A DNA stretch of 12,820 nucleotides, from the NCBI GenBank assembly GCA_003231035.1, contig QIHU01000026.1, positions 1 through 12,820 on the forward strand, read 5' to 3'. The notes beneath the pieces are model-generated. The model was not told the DNA's origin, did no database searches, and was given only the letters and a program-made list of their open reading frames with translations. Positions 6,766 to 12,717 of the stretch are shown one piece after another (position 1 is the stretch's first letter; each line of letters opens with the position of its first letter). A program made the translations under genes and the position numbers. The stretch comes from Acidobacteriota bacterium. Its GTDB lineage: Bacteria > Acidobacteriota > Thermoanaerobaculia > Multivoradales > SZUA-115.

Positions 6766-7218
6766 ATGAGGAAGACTTACAGCCCGACAGCGGGCGAAGC
6801 ACTAGAGAATCAAGATTGGTTCGTGGTCGATGCCGAGGGGCAGACCCTGGGCCGCTTGGCGACGCGCGTGGCGCATGTGCTGCGCGGCAAGCACAAGCCG
6901 ACCTTCGCGGTGCACCTCGATGTGGGTGACTTCGTGATCGTCATCAACGCCGCCAAGGTGCGGTTGACCGGGAACAAGGAAGAGAAGAAGTTCTACTACC
7001 GTCACAGCGGTCGGCCAGGAAATTTGAAGACTGAGAGCGCTGGCAAGATGCGTCAACGCCGGCCAACCCGGCTCGTCGAGCTAGCGGTCAAGGGGATGCT
7101 GCCCAAGAACAGCCTCGGACGGGCGCAGCTCACCAAGCTCAAGGTCTACGCCGGTACGCAGCACTCGCACGAGGCGCAGCAGCCGCGGCCGTTGGCGGTT
7201 CAGCAGGCGAGTGCCTGA
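6766..7218 (+). CDS. rplM: 50S ribosomal protein L13
   Basis: Predicted 150-aa L13, an early-assembly protein of the large subunit (usual length about 142). Family signatures include DAEGQTLGRLATRVAHVLRG near the N-terminus, YYRHSGRPG, AVKGMLPKNSLGR and a final KVYAGTQHSHEAQQP. The ATG at 6766 is preceded by GGAG around 6750. An in-frame GTG at 6661 would begin upstream of or at the predicted transcript start and gives an Arg-rich extension unlike L13, so it was not used. It is the first gene of the ribosomal block and follows a strong predicted promoter and a roughly 100-nt leader. rpsI follows, the near-universal partner gene. Confidence 0.97.
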   Translation: MRKTYSPTAGEALENQDWFVVDAEGQTLGRLATRVAHVLRGKHKPTFAVHLDVGDFVIVINAAKVRLTGNKEEKKFYYRHSGRPGNLKTESAGKMRQRRPTRLVELAVKGMLPKNSLGRAQLTKLKVYAGTQHSHEAQQPRPLAVQQASA

Positions 7219-7271
7219 TTGTGGCGAGCCAGCAAGTCATGGGATCCAATTTTACAGTGAAGTTCCGCCAT

Positions 7272-7311
7272 GTCGGCTAACGGACCCACCCGTCAAGACG
7301 GGTGTGCCGAC
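7272..7311 (+). promoter_or_regulatory. Two-part hairpin in the rplM-rpsI spacer
   Basis: The 119-bp rplM-rpsI spacer holds an outer stem GTCGGC (7272-7277) with GCCGAC (7306-7311). Inside it is a perfect stem CACCCGTC (7287-7294) with GACGGGTG (7297-7304). No T-run follows, so it is not a standard terminator. It ends 15 bases before the AGGAG site of rpsI, so it could influence rpsI translation or mark an RNA-processing site. Confidence 0.45.
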
Positions 7312-7337
7312 CGACGAGCGGGCGCGAGGAGATCGCT

Positions 7338-7730
7338 TTGAGCGAAGTTCAATTTTACGCCACAGGACGTCGCAAGACCGCTGCCGCGCGCGTGTTCATG
7401 CGCAACGGCTCGGGCGAAGTTCAGGTCAACGGCTCCAGCCTTGACAAATACTTCCCGAACGACGTCCTCAAGATGATCATTAAGCAGCCGTTGCAGCTGA
7501 CCGAGACGGTCGACAAGTTCGACATCTCCGTCACGGTGCGAGGCGGTGGGCCAAGCGGGCAAGCGGGAGCGATTCGGCACGGTATCTCCCGCGCGCTGCT
7601 GGGCTATAACTCAGAGCTACGCGAGCGGCTGAAGTCGGCCGGCCTCCTGACGCGCGATCCGCGCATGAAGGAACGCAAGAAGTACGGCCTCAAAGGGGCC
7701 CGCGCTCGTTTCCAGTTCAGCAAGCGTTAG
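7338..7730 (+). CDS. rpsI: 30S ribosomal protein S9
   Basis: Predicted 130-aa S9, a small-subunit head protein whose C-terminal tail reaches toward the P-site tRNA. The start YATGRRKTAAARVF, the core GGGPSGQAGAIRHGISRALL and the end KERKKYGLKGARARFQFSKR are diagnostic, and 130 residues matches E. coli. The start is TTG at 7338, chosen because AGGAG lies 6 bp upstream and the resulting MSEVQFYATGRRK matches the family N-terminus. The in-frame GTG at 7302 would add 12 unexpected residues and lies inside a hairpin. rpsB follows after 24 bp. Confidence 0.97.
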   Translation: MSEVQFYATGRRKTAAARVFMRNGSGEVQVNGSSLDKYFPNDVLKMIIKQPLQLTETVDKFDISVTVRGGGPSGQAGAIRHGISRALLGYNSELRERLKSAGLLTRDPRMKERKKYGLKGARARFQFSKR

Positions 7731-7754
7731 AAGAGCGCAAAAAGGAGTACGGTC

Positions 7755-8558
7755 TTGGTCGAAATCACCATGAAGGAGCTTCTCGAAGCGGGAGTCCACT
7801 TCGGGCACCAGACTCAGCGCTGGAATCCAAAGATGAAACGCTACATCTTCGGGAAGCGCAGCGGTATCTACATCATCGACTTGCAGAAGACTCTGCGGAT
7901 GGCTCGTCAGACCTTGCAGTATGTCCATGGGCTGGCGGCGAAAGGCGGGCGGATTCTCTTTGTCGGTACCAAGCGTCAAGCGCGCCAGGCGGTTCGCGAA
8001 GAGGCGATGCGCTGCGGCGAGTTCTTTATGACTCACCGCTGGCTCGGTGGCACGTTGACCAACTTCGTGACCCTGAAGGCTTCTCTGGATCGCCTTACCG
8101 AGATCGAGACGCGGCTCGAGGATGCCGAGGCGCAGCTCACCAAGAAAGAGCGCCTCCGTCTGGATCGCGCGCGCGAGAAGATGCATCGCAACCTCGAAGG
8201 CATTCGGAAAATGACCGACTTGCCGGATGCGCTCTTCGTGGTCGATCCCAAGAAGGAGGGAATCGCGATTGCCGAGGCCAACAAGCTCGGAATCCCGATC
8301 ATCGCCATCGTCGACACCAACTGCGATCCCGAGTTGATCGACTACGTCATTCCGGGCAACGACGATGCGATTCGTTCGATCCGCCTATTTGCCGGCAAAA
8401 TCGCCGATGCCTTTCTGGCTGGTTCCGGCAAGTTGGCACAGGAAGAGATGATCGAAGCCAAGGATGCCGAGGCCGAGGATGGCGCGGTGGAAGCTGGGGC
8501 GGAGCCGGTTGCGGTGGTGGAGACGGAGGCAGTCGAGGCCGAGAGCGCGCCCAGCTAG
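7755..8558 (+). CDS. rpsB: 30S ribosomal protein S2
   Basis: Predicted 267-aa S2, which binds late near the head/body junction of the small subunit. Signatures are LEAGVHFGHQTQRWNPKM, YIFGKRSGIYIIDLQKT, RWLGGTLTNF, DLPDALFVVDPKKEGIAIAE and the closing VIPGNDDAIRSIRLFAGKIADAF. The TTG at 7755 is preferred over the ATG at 7770: an AAAGGAG site lies 7 bp before the TTG, and MVEITMKELLEAG aligns with the usual S2 N-terminus. The C-terminus carries a roughly 35-residue acidic Ala/Glu/Val-rich tail that is probably flexible. It is followed by a 162-bp spacer with hairpins before tsf, the usual next gene. Confidence 0.97.
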   Translation: MVEITMKELLEAGVHFGHQTQRWNPKMKRYIFGKRSGIYIIDLQKTLRMARQTLQYVHGLAAKGGRILFVGTKRQARQAVREEAMRCGEFFMTHRWLGGTLTNFVTLKASLDRLTEIETRLEDAEAQLTKKERLRLDRAREKMHRNLEGIRKMTDLPDALFVVDPKKEGIAIAEANKLGIPIIAIVDTNCDPELIDYVIPGNDDAIRSIRLFAGKIADAFLAGSGKLAQEEMIEAKDAEAEDGAVEAGAEPVAVVETEAVEAESAPS

Positions 8559-8605
8559 AACGAGAACTAGTATCTAGGCGAAGCCCGAGAGCGGGCGGAG
8601 TCACG

Positions 8606-8647
8606 AAAGCCAAGGTCAGTCGAGTCTTTTCGCACTGGCCTTTCTTT
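8606..8647 (+). terminator. Possible attenuator between rpsB and tsf
   Basis: AAGGTCAGT (8612-8620) pairs with ACTGGCCTT (8634-8642) through one G-U pair, with a 13-nt loop. AAAG (8606-8609) can extend the stem with CTTT (8644-8647). The downstream side is a broken T-rich run, TTTCTTTAT. It could partly terminate or slow transcription so that tsf is made at a different level from rpsB. A smaller stem, GCCCG/CGGGC with loop AGAG, lies at 8583-8596. Confidence 0.45.
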
Positions 8648-8720
8648 ATGCCCAATTCGAGCCGTGCCCCCAGTGGAGGCGGCCGGTTCGCGGGGCACCA
8701 GGAATATGGAGAGTACTCAG

Positions 8721-9374
8721 ATGAAGATCACGGCCTCGATGGTCAAAGAACTCCGCGAGCGCACCGGCGCCCCGATGATGGACTGCAAGGCGGTTCTTAC
8801 CGAGTCGGGTGGCGATATCGACAAGGCGGTCGATCTCCTGCGCAAGAAAGGGCTGGCCGCGGCCGCCAAGAGGGCGGGACGAGTGACCGCCGAAGGGGCG
8901 GTGGGCTCCTACATCCACGCCGGAGGGAAAATCGGCGTGTTGGTCGAGGTGAACTGCGAAACCGATTTCGTGGCCCGGACCGACGAGTTCCAGGCTTTGA
9001 TTCGAGACATCGCCATGCACATCGCCGCCGCCGATCCGCGCTATCTGAGCAGGGAGGAGGTGAGCGGAGCCGACATGGACCGTGAGCGCGAGATCTACCG
9101 CGATCAAGCCTTGGCTGCCGGCAAGCCGGAGAAGATCGTCGACCGCATTGTTGAGGGCAAACTGGGCAAGTTCTACTCCGAGGCGGTCTTGCTCGAGCAG
9201 CCGTACGTCAAGGACTCCGACAAGACCGTCGGCGAAATGATCGCCGCCAAGGTCGGTACCATGGGTGAGAACATTGTCGTTCGTCGTTTCTCCCGTTTCC
9301 TTCTCGGCGAAGGACTAGAGAAGCGCAGTGAGGACTTCGCGGCCGAGGTGGCGGCGGTTCAGGGCGGTAGCTAA
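8721..9374 (+). CDS. tsf: Elongation factor Ts (short form)
   Basis: Predicted 217-aa EF-Ts, the nucleotide exchange factor that releases GDP from EF-Tu. The N-terminal UBA-like helix region (MKITASMVKELRERTGAPMM) is followed by the EF-Tu-contact motif TDFVAR at 81-86 and the LEQPYVKD and GENIVVRRF segments. At 217 residues it is much shorter than E. coli EF-Ts (283), as in several lineages with a reduced core. The ATG at 8721 gives the family N-terminus and has GGAG at 8708-8711. An in-frame ATG at 8706 would add five residues (MESTQ) and cannot be ruled out. pyrH starts two bases after the stop. tuf, encoding its partner EF-Tu, begins at 12718. Confidence 0.95.
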   Translation: MKITASMVKELRERTGAPMMDCKAVLTESGGDIDKAVDLLRKKGLAAAAKRAGRVTAEGAVGSYIHAGGKIGVLVEVNCETDFVARTDEFQALIRDIAMHIAAADPRYLSREEVSGADMDREREIYRDQALAAGKPEKIVDRIVEGKLGKFYSEAVLLEQPYVKDSDKTVGEMIAAKVGTMGENIVVRRFSRFLLGEGLEKRSEDFAAEVAAVQGGS

Positions 9375-9376
9375 TC

Positions 9377-10129
9377 ATGTCGGACGGCCTTCCCATCTAT
9401 AAGCGCATCCTGCTCAAACTCTCGGGTGAAGCCCTGATGGGCTCTGAGAGTTTCGGCATCGATGGCGAGGTCGTGGCCAAGGTCGCGGAGCAGATTCGCG
9501 AGATTCATCAACTCGGAGTGGAGATCGCCATCGTCATTGGCGGTGGCAACATTATTCGAGGAGTGTCGGCTAGCGACCACGGTATCGATCGGGTCACCGG
9601 CGACCATATGGGAATGCTGGGGACAGTGATCAACTCGCTGGCGCTGCAAGATGCTCTCGAGAAGTGTGGTGTGACCACGCGGACGCAAACGGCGATCGAG
9701 ATTCGCGAAGTGGCGGAGCCCTTCATTCGCCGCCGAGCTCTGCGTCACCTGGAGAAGAAGCGGGTGGTGATTCTGGCCGCCGGAACCGGGAATCCCTTCT
9801 TTACCACCGACTCCGCTGCCGCCTTACGGGCCAATGAACTGAGTGTCGACGTGGTGCTCAAAGCGACTCAGGTCGACGGCGTGTACAGCGCCGATCCCAA
9901 CCTCGATCCGACCGCGGAACTGCTGCCTCGGCTGACCTATCACGATGTCCTGACGCGCAACTTGAAGGTGATGGACGGCGCCGCGATAGCCTTGTGCCGA
10001 GACAACAACATGCCGATCACCGTCTTCAACCTCATGCGCTCTGGAAACATTCGCAGAGTGGTGGTGGGCGAGAAGGTTGGTTCGGTGGTGGATGCGGGAC
10101 CGGAGGCTGCCTCGAGGGAGATGAGCTAG
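9377..10129 (+). CDS. pyrH: UMP kinase
   Basis: Predicted 250-aa bacterial UMP kinase of the amino-acid-kinase fold, which phosphorylates UMP to UDP in pyrimidine synthesis and is usually a hexamer controlled by GTP and UTP. Visible motifs are LLKLSGEALMG (Lys14), GGGN at 55-58, DHMG at 76-79, and TGNPFFTTDSAA at 137-148, all characteristic of PyrH. The start is ATG at 9377, only two bases after the tsf stop. The upstream Shine-Dalgarno match is weak, so translation probably depends on coupling to tsf. frr follows after 83 bp, as in most bacteria. Confidence 0.97.
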   Translation: MSDGLPIYKRILLKLSGEALMGSESFGIDGEVVAKVAEQIREIHQLGVEIAIVIGGGNIIRGVSASDHGIDRVTGDHMGMLGTVINSLALQDALEKCGVTTRTQTAIEIREVAEPFIRRRALRHLEKKRVVILAAGTGNPFFTTDSAAALRANELSVDVVLKATQVDGVYSADPNLDPTAELLPRLTYHDVLTRNLKVMDGAAIALCRDNNMPITVFNLMRSGNIRRVVVGEKVGSVVDAGPEAASREMS

Positions 10130-10156
10130 CTCCCGCGGCGCCTCCGTTGATTCAAT

Positions 10157-10186
10157 GCGACCACATCACAAGAGTGGTGAAGTCGC
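10157..10186 (+). promoter_or_regulatory. Small hairpin in the pyrH-frr spacer
   Basis: In the 83-bp spacer, ACCAC (10160-10164) can pair with GTGGT (10174-10178). The flanking GCG (10157-10159) and CGC (10184-10186) can close it around a five-base bulge. No T-run follows. It may set relative expression of frr, or be chance pairing in GC-rich DNA. Confidence 0.25.
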
Positions 10187-10212
10187 GGTAACCTTGAGCT
10201 GGAGGAACGAGC

Positions 10213-10767
10213 ATGAAAGAGGTATTTCGCGACACCGAAACGCGCATGAAGCAGGCGGTGGACCACTTCCGCAATGAGCTCAAGCAGGTTCGAACGGGGC
10301 GAGCGTCGATCGCGTTGCTCGATGGCGTCACCATCGACTACTTTGGGACTCAGACGCCGCTCAACCAAGTGGCCAACCTCTCGGTGGCTGATGCGACGTT
10401 GATCGTGGCGCAGCCCTTCGACCCCAGTCAGATTGGGGCGATTGAGAAGGCGATTATCCAAGGCGATCTGGGGCTCAATCCGTCGAACGATGGACGGGTT
10501 ATTCGCATCCCGGTTCCACCCTTGACTGAAGAGCGGCGCAAGGAGATGGTGAAGCGCGCCCACGACATGGCCGAACACGCACGCAACAGCGTCCGCCAGG
10601 CACGGCGTCACGGCAACGACGGCATCAAGGCGCTGGAGCAAGAGAAAGAGATCGGTCAAGACGACGAGCGACGAGGTCACGACGAGATTCACAAGCTCCA
10701 CGACCACTACATCGGCGAGATCGGAAACACCCTTGAGTCCAAAGAGGCTCAGGTCCTGGAGACCTAG
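10213..10767 (+). CDS. frr: Ribosome recycling factor
   Basis: Predicted 184-aa RRF, which with EF-G splits post-termination ribosomes. The family pattern is complete: the opening helix with the VRTGRAS segment, the domain II stretch DYFGTQTPLNQVANLSV, DLGLNPSNDGRVIRIPVPPLTEERR split around the hinge, and a long C-terminal helix ending KEAQVLET. Length is normal (E. coli 185). The ATG at 10213 has a GGAGG-type site at the proper distance. It is the last recognised gene of the ribosomal block; a structured 268-bp spacer with an intrinsic terminator follows. Confidence 0.97.
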   Translation: MKEVFRDTETRMKQAVDHFRNELKQVRTGRASIALLDGVTIDYFGTQTPLNQVANLSVADATLIVAQPFDPSQIGAIEKAIIQGDLGLNPSNDGRVIRIPVPPLTEERRKEMVKRAHDMAEHARNSVRQARRHGNDGIKALEQEKEIGQDDERRGHDEIHKLHDHYIGEIGNTLESKEAQVLET

Positions 10768-10799
10768 CGATCCCTTGCTGAGCGGAGGAGAGGTCGGCG

Positions 10800-10877
10800 G
10801 TGCACGAGCGTGCCAACGACCTCGCCGAAGGTGGCCTTACCACCGAGACGCTCCGCAAGCTGGGAGTGTGGGGCTAA
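10800..10877 (+). CDS. Possible 25-codon small ORF after frr
   Basis: A GTG at 10800 opens a 25-codon frame to TAA at 10875, preceded by the purine-rich GGAGGAGAGG (10784-10793) at ribosome-site distance. The predicted peptide begins MHERANDLAEGG and ends RKLGVWG. I recognise no family. It overlaps stems of a hairpin-rich region, so it may be a leader peptide, a remnant, or simply noncoding. Confidence 0.25.
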   Translation: MHERANDLAEGGLTTETLRKLGVWG

Positions 10878-10884
10878 CACTACC

Positions 10885-10956
10885 GCCGCGGCTTTGTCGC
10901 GGCAGCAGTACCTAAGGAGGCTAATTTTAAGCTATCCTTAGGATATCGGTTCCGAT
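10885..10956 (+). ncRNA. Hairpin cluster before the terminator (possible structured RNA)
   Basis: Three consecutive stems precede the terminator. GCCGCG (10885-10890) pairs with CGCGGC (10898-10903). A perfect 8-bp CCTAAGGA (10911-10918) pairs with TCCTTAGG (10935-10942), its loop further folding through GGCT and AGCT. ATCGG (10945-10949) pairs with CCGAT (10952-10956). With the terminator they fill about 100 nt. No promoter of its own is clear, so it may be the frr-operon 3' UTR processed into a small RNA. It matches no riboswitch class I know. Confidence 0.35.
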
Positions 10957-10959
10957 TCC

Positions 10960-10990
10960 AGGCGGCTCGAACGAGCCGCCTCTTTTTTTT
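10960..10990 (+). terminator. Intrinsic terminator of the rplM-frr operon
   Basis: AGGCGGCTC (10960-10968) pairs perfectly with GAGCCGCCT (10973-10981) across the loop GAAC, followed by C and eight T residues (10983-10990). It is a textbook Rho-independent terminator, read on the plus strand, ending the frr transcript before rlmB. Confidence 0.95.
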
Positions 10991-11020
10991 GCCGACTAGA
11001 TGGGGCAGTTCCTCGAGGTC

Positions 11021-11027
11021 TGATACT
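11021..11027 (+). promoter_or_regulatory. Possible -10 box just before rlmB
   Basis: TGATACT lies 8 bp before the rlmB GTG at 11036, and no ribosome site is seen in between. If used as a -10 box, transcription would start at or next to the GTG, giving a leaderless message. No good -35 box is present, so confidence is low. Some promoter is needed here because the frr terminator ends at 10990. Confidence 0.3.
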
Positions 11028-11035
11028 TTCTCTTC

Positions 11036-11761
11036 GTGGCTCAACTCTACGGATTTCATCCCGTTCGCGAAGCTCTGCGCCATCGGCCGCGGGCAGTCAA
11101 GGGGGTCTGGCTCGGCCGCTCGCGACGAGATCGGCGCGAGCAGGAGATCGAAGAGCTGTGCGAGCGCCACCAGGTCCCCTGTGCCGCCTTGCCTCCGGCT
11201 CTTCTCGCGACTCTGGCGCAGGTGGTTCACAACGGGTTTGTGGCCGATCTTCAACCCTCCCGAACCGGCGAGGAGCGACCTAGAGCGGCCGGAGCGGACC
11301 TGGAACTTGTGGTCTTGGTCGAAGATGTCCAGGATCCGCGCAACCTCGGCGCACTGCTGCGTGTTTGCGAAGGAGTAGGAGCGGGCAAAGTCCTCATTCG
11401 TGATCGCGGCTCGGCCAAGCTGACGCCGACGGTGGCCAAGACTTCCGCGGGAGCCAGTGAGTGGCTGTCGATCGAGCGGATCACCAACACCGCTGGTACC
11501 CTGAAGGAGCTCAAGGAGGACGGTTTTTGGGTTTACGGTATTGCTGGGGGAGGGGACGCGGTCTGGCGGGCTGACTTGACCGGCAAGGTAGTCCTCTGCT
11601 TTGGCGGTGAGGAGAAGGGGCTGCGATCGTTGACCCGGCAGCGTTGCGACCGGCTACTGGGGCTGCCGATGAAGGGGCGAGTGGAGTCGTTGAATCTGGC
11701 CACGGCCGCCTCCGCGGTGCTCTATGAGGCGGTTCGTCAACGCGAGAATCAGTCTGAGTAA
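11036..11761 (+). CDS. rlmB: RlmB/TrmH-type rRNA 2'-O-methyltransferase
   Basis: Predicted 241-aa SPOUT-family methyltransferase, most likely acting on a guanosine of 23S rRNA (RlmB). The N-terminal substrate-binding segment begins YGFHPVREAL. The SPOUT knot motifs are VEDVQDPRNLGALLR (95-109, Arg102 and Asn103), FGGEEKGL (189-196), and LPMKGRVESLNLATAASAVLYE with Asn220. The usual GSEG-type second motif here reads GGEEKG. GTG at 11036 is the only start giving the GxHPV N-terminus. It has no clear ribosome site, the best candidate GAGG being about 17 bp upstream. It lies just after the frr terminator and just before the tRNA-tuf cluster, so it appears to be transcribed on its own. A tRNA target (TrmH) is the alternative. 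Confidence 0.85.
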   Translation: MAQLYGFHPVREALRHRPRAVKGVWLGRSRRDRREQEIEELCERHQVPCAALPPALLATLAQVVHNGFVADLQPSRTGEERPRAAGADLELVVLVEDVQDPRNLGALLRVCEGVGAGKVLIRDRGSAKLTPTVAKTSAGASEWLSIERITNTAGTLKELKEDGFWVYGIAGGGDAVWRADLTGKVVLCFGGEEKGLRSLTRQRCDRLLGLPMKGRVESLNLATAASAVLYEAVRQRENQSE

Positions 11762-11791
11762 GCGGAATTCCAGATCCAGCCCATCTCGGTC

Positions 11792-11820
11792 TTGCCTCCG
11801 ACCGTCGAAACGGCTATGCT
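11792..11820 (+). promoter_or_regulatory. Predicted promoter of the tRNA-tuf operon
   Basis: TTGCCT (11792-11797) and TATGCT (11815-11820) are separated by exactly 17 bp. Start would be near 11827, about 50 nt before the first tRNA. The leader can form a hairpin between TCCCCG (11846-11851) and CGGGGA (11869-11874), ending two bases before the tRNA and possibly relevant to 5' processing. Confidence 0.6.
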
Positions 11821-11876
11821 CCTGCCGCTTGGTCGAGTCGAGGTTTCCCCGGCGGATCGAGACCCTGTCGGGGACC

Positions 11877-11951
11877 GCCGGCATAGCTCAGCGGTAGAGC
11901 AACGGTTTTGTAAACCGTTGGTCCCCGGTTCGATTCCGGGTGCCGGCTCCA
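11877..11951 (+). tRNA. thrU: tRNA-Thr (anticodon TGT)
   Basis: All arms fold. The acceptor GCCGGCA pairs with TGCCGGC, the D stem GCTC with GAGC, the anticodon stem ACGGT with ACCGT (loop TTTGTAA, anticodon TGT, reads ACA), and the T stem CCCGG with CCGGG (loop TTCGATT). The discriminator is T and CCA is encoded. It is the first of four tRNAs in the order found before tufB in E. coli. Confidence 0.97.
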
Positions 11952-11979
11952 GCCGGGTTTGGAAGTTAGAGATGGATCG

Positions 11980-12065
11980 GGAGGTGTGGCCGAGTGGACA
12001 ATGGCAGCAGACTGTAAATCTGCCGGCGTAAGCCTACGATGGTTCGAATCCATCCGCCTCCACCA
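11980..12065 (+). tRNA. tyrU: tRNA-Tyr (anticodon GTA)
   Basis: A class II tRNA of 86 nt with a long variable arm. The acceptor GGAGGTG pairs with CGCCTCC (one G-U), the anticodon stem GCAGA with TCTGC around the loop CTGTAAA (anticodon GTA), and the T arm is GATGG/CCATC with loop TTCGAAT. The discriminator is A and CCA is encoded. It lies 28 nt after tRNA-Thr(TGT). Confidence 0.97.
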
Positions 12066-12139
12066 TGTTTGATTTCAGCTAGATGGCCGCCAATCGTGGT
12101 CGGTGAGTCTCAAAGCAGCGGCGCTCGGCGCCATCCCGA

Positions 12140-12214
12140 GCGGGAGTAACTCAGGGGTAGAGTCACAGCCTTCCAAGCTGTTGGTCGCGGGTTCGAATCC
12201 CGTCTCCCGCTCCA
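12140..12214 (+). tRNA. glyT: tRNA-Gly (anticodon TCC)
   Basis: The acceptor GCGGGAG pairs with CTCCCGC. The anticodon stem ACAGC/GCTGT carries the loop CTTCCAA (anticodon TCC, reads GGA), and the T stem is CGGGT-type with loop TTCGAAT. The discriminator is T and CCA is encoded. A short stem GGCGC/GCGCC at 12120-12132 lies just upstream in the 74-nt spacer and may matter for processing. Confidence 0.97.
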
Positions 12215-12454
12215 GTCTTTCCGGGCGTTCTCCTGTTGCGGCGAAGCCCTGAGATGCGCCCAGCGCTGTCGGTGAGTAGGTATTGGAGAAAACTCTTGCG
12301 CCGTGACGCCAGGAGTGACAATATCGGCCGCTCCCGCTGAGAGTGCGGCGCGGTGGTGTTCAGAGCCGTGGTGTTCATGGCGATTTTCATCGAAAACCTC
12401 ACCGCCCGTGCAATCGCGTACTCTACACCGCTCCCCACTTCGAAAGTCGGGGGG
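12215..12454 (+). other. Gene-free spacer between tRNA-Gly and the internal promoter
   Basis: This is the first part of the 334-nt gap between tRNA-Gly and tRNA-Thr(GGT). No gene-like frame or complete extra tRNA is seen. It holds a 10-base direct repeat, GTGGTGTTCA, at 12353-12362 and 12368-12377 (15-bp period). It also holds a hairpin of CCCCACTT (12433-12440) with AAGT and GGGG, bulged at C12448, directly before the next promoter. No T-run terminator is seen. Confidence 0.5.
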
Positions 12455-12483
12455 TTTACAGGGGGCGTAGGGATGGGTACAAT
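12455..12483 (+). promoter_or_regulatory. Predicted internal promoter for tRNA-Thr(GGT)-tuf
   Basis: TTTACA (12455-12460) and TACAAT (12478-12483) each match the sigma70 consensus at 5 of 6 positions and are 17 bp apart. Start would be near 12490, about 60 nt before the last tRNA. GCTAGG (12485-12490) can pair with CCTAGC (12508-12513) near the start site. It would let tuf and this tRNA be made apart from the first three tRNAs. Confidence 0.7.
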
Positions 12484-12548
12484 CGCTAGGTTTGACCGTG
12501 GAACCGTCCTAGCTGGTCGGCCTGGGAAGGTTCGCGCTCTTTCACTAT

Positions 12549-12623
<75 letters not shown>

Positions 12624-12683
12624 TACAAGCACCAAGCAAGCAACCGTACAATAGAAATTAGCGAGGCTTACGCCAACAATAGG

Positions 12684-12699
12684 CGCGCTGCGTAGCGCG
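12684..12699 (+). promoter_or_regulatory. Hairpin in the tuf 5' leader
   Basis: CGCGCT (12684-12689) pairs perfectly with AGCGCG (12694-12699) across the loop GCGT. It ends directly beside the AGGAGG ribosome site (12700-12705) of tuf. It could shape access to that site or separate the tRNA from the mRNA during processing. Confidence 0.4.
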
Positions 12700-12717
12700 A
12701 GGAGGATTCGAGTCGCT

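Noticed and set aside
10855..10910. Faint likeness to a T-box antiterminator (ACTACCGCCGCGG)
   Set aside because: The conserved GGTGG-ACCGCG core and a specifier stem are missing, and no synthetase or amino-acid gene follows.
10914..10920. Perfect AAGGAGG ribosome-site sequence
   Set aside because: No ATG, GTG or TTG follows at a usable distance; it is part of the CCTAAGGA/TCCTTAGG stem.
12099..12277. 10-base repeat GTCGGTGAGT at 12099-12108 and 12268-12277
   Set aside because: A single distant 10-base match is expected by chance in a window this size.
12296..12324. TTGCGC-17-CAATAT as a promoter in the tRNA spacer
   Set aside because: Only 3 of 6 matches in each box; the 12455 promoter is far better.
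12647..12652. TACAAT box in the tuf leader as an extra tuf promoter
   Set aside because: No acceptable -35 box at 16-18 bp and no extended -10 TG; the upstream promoter explains tuf.
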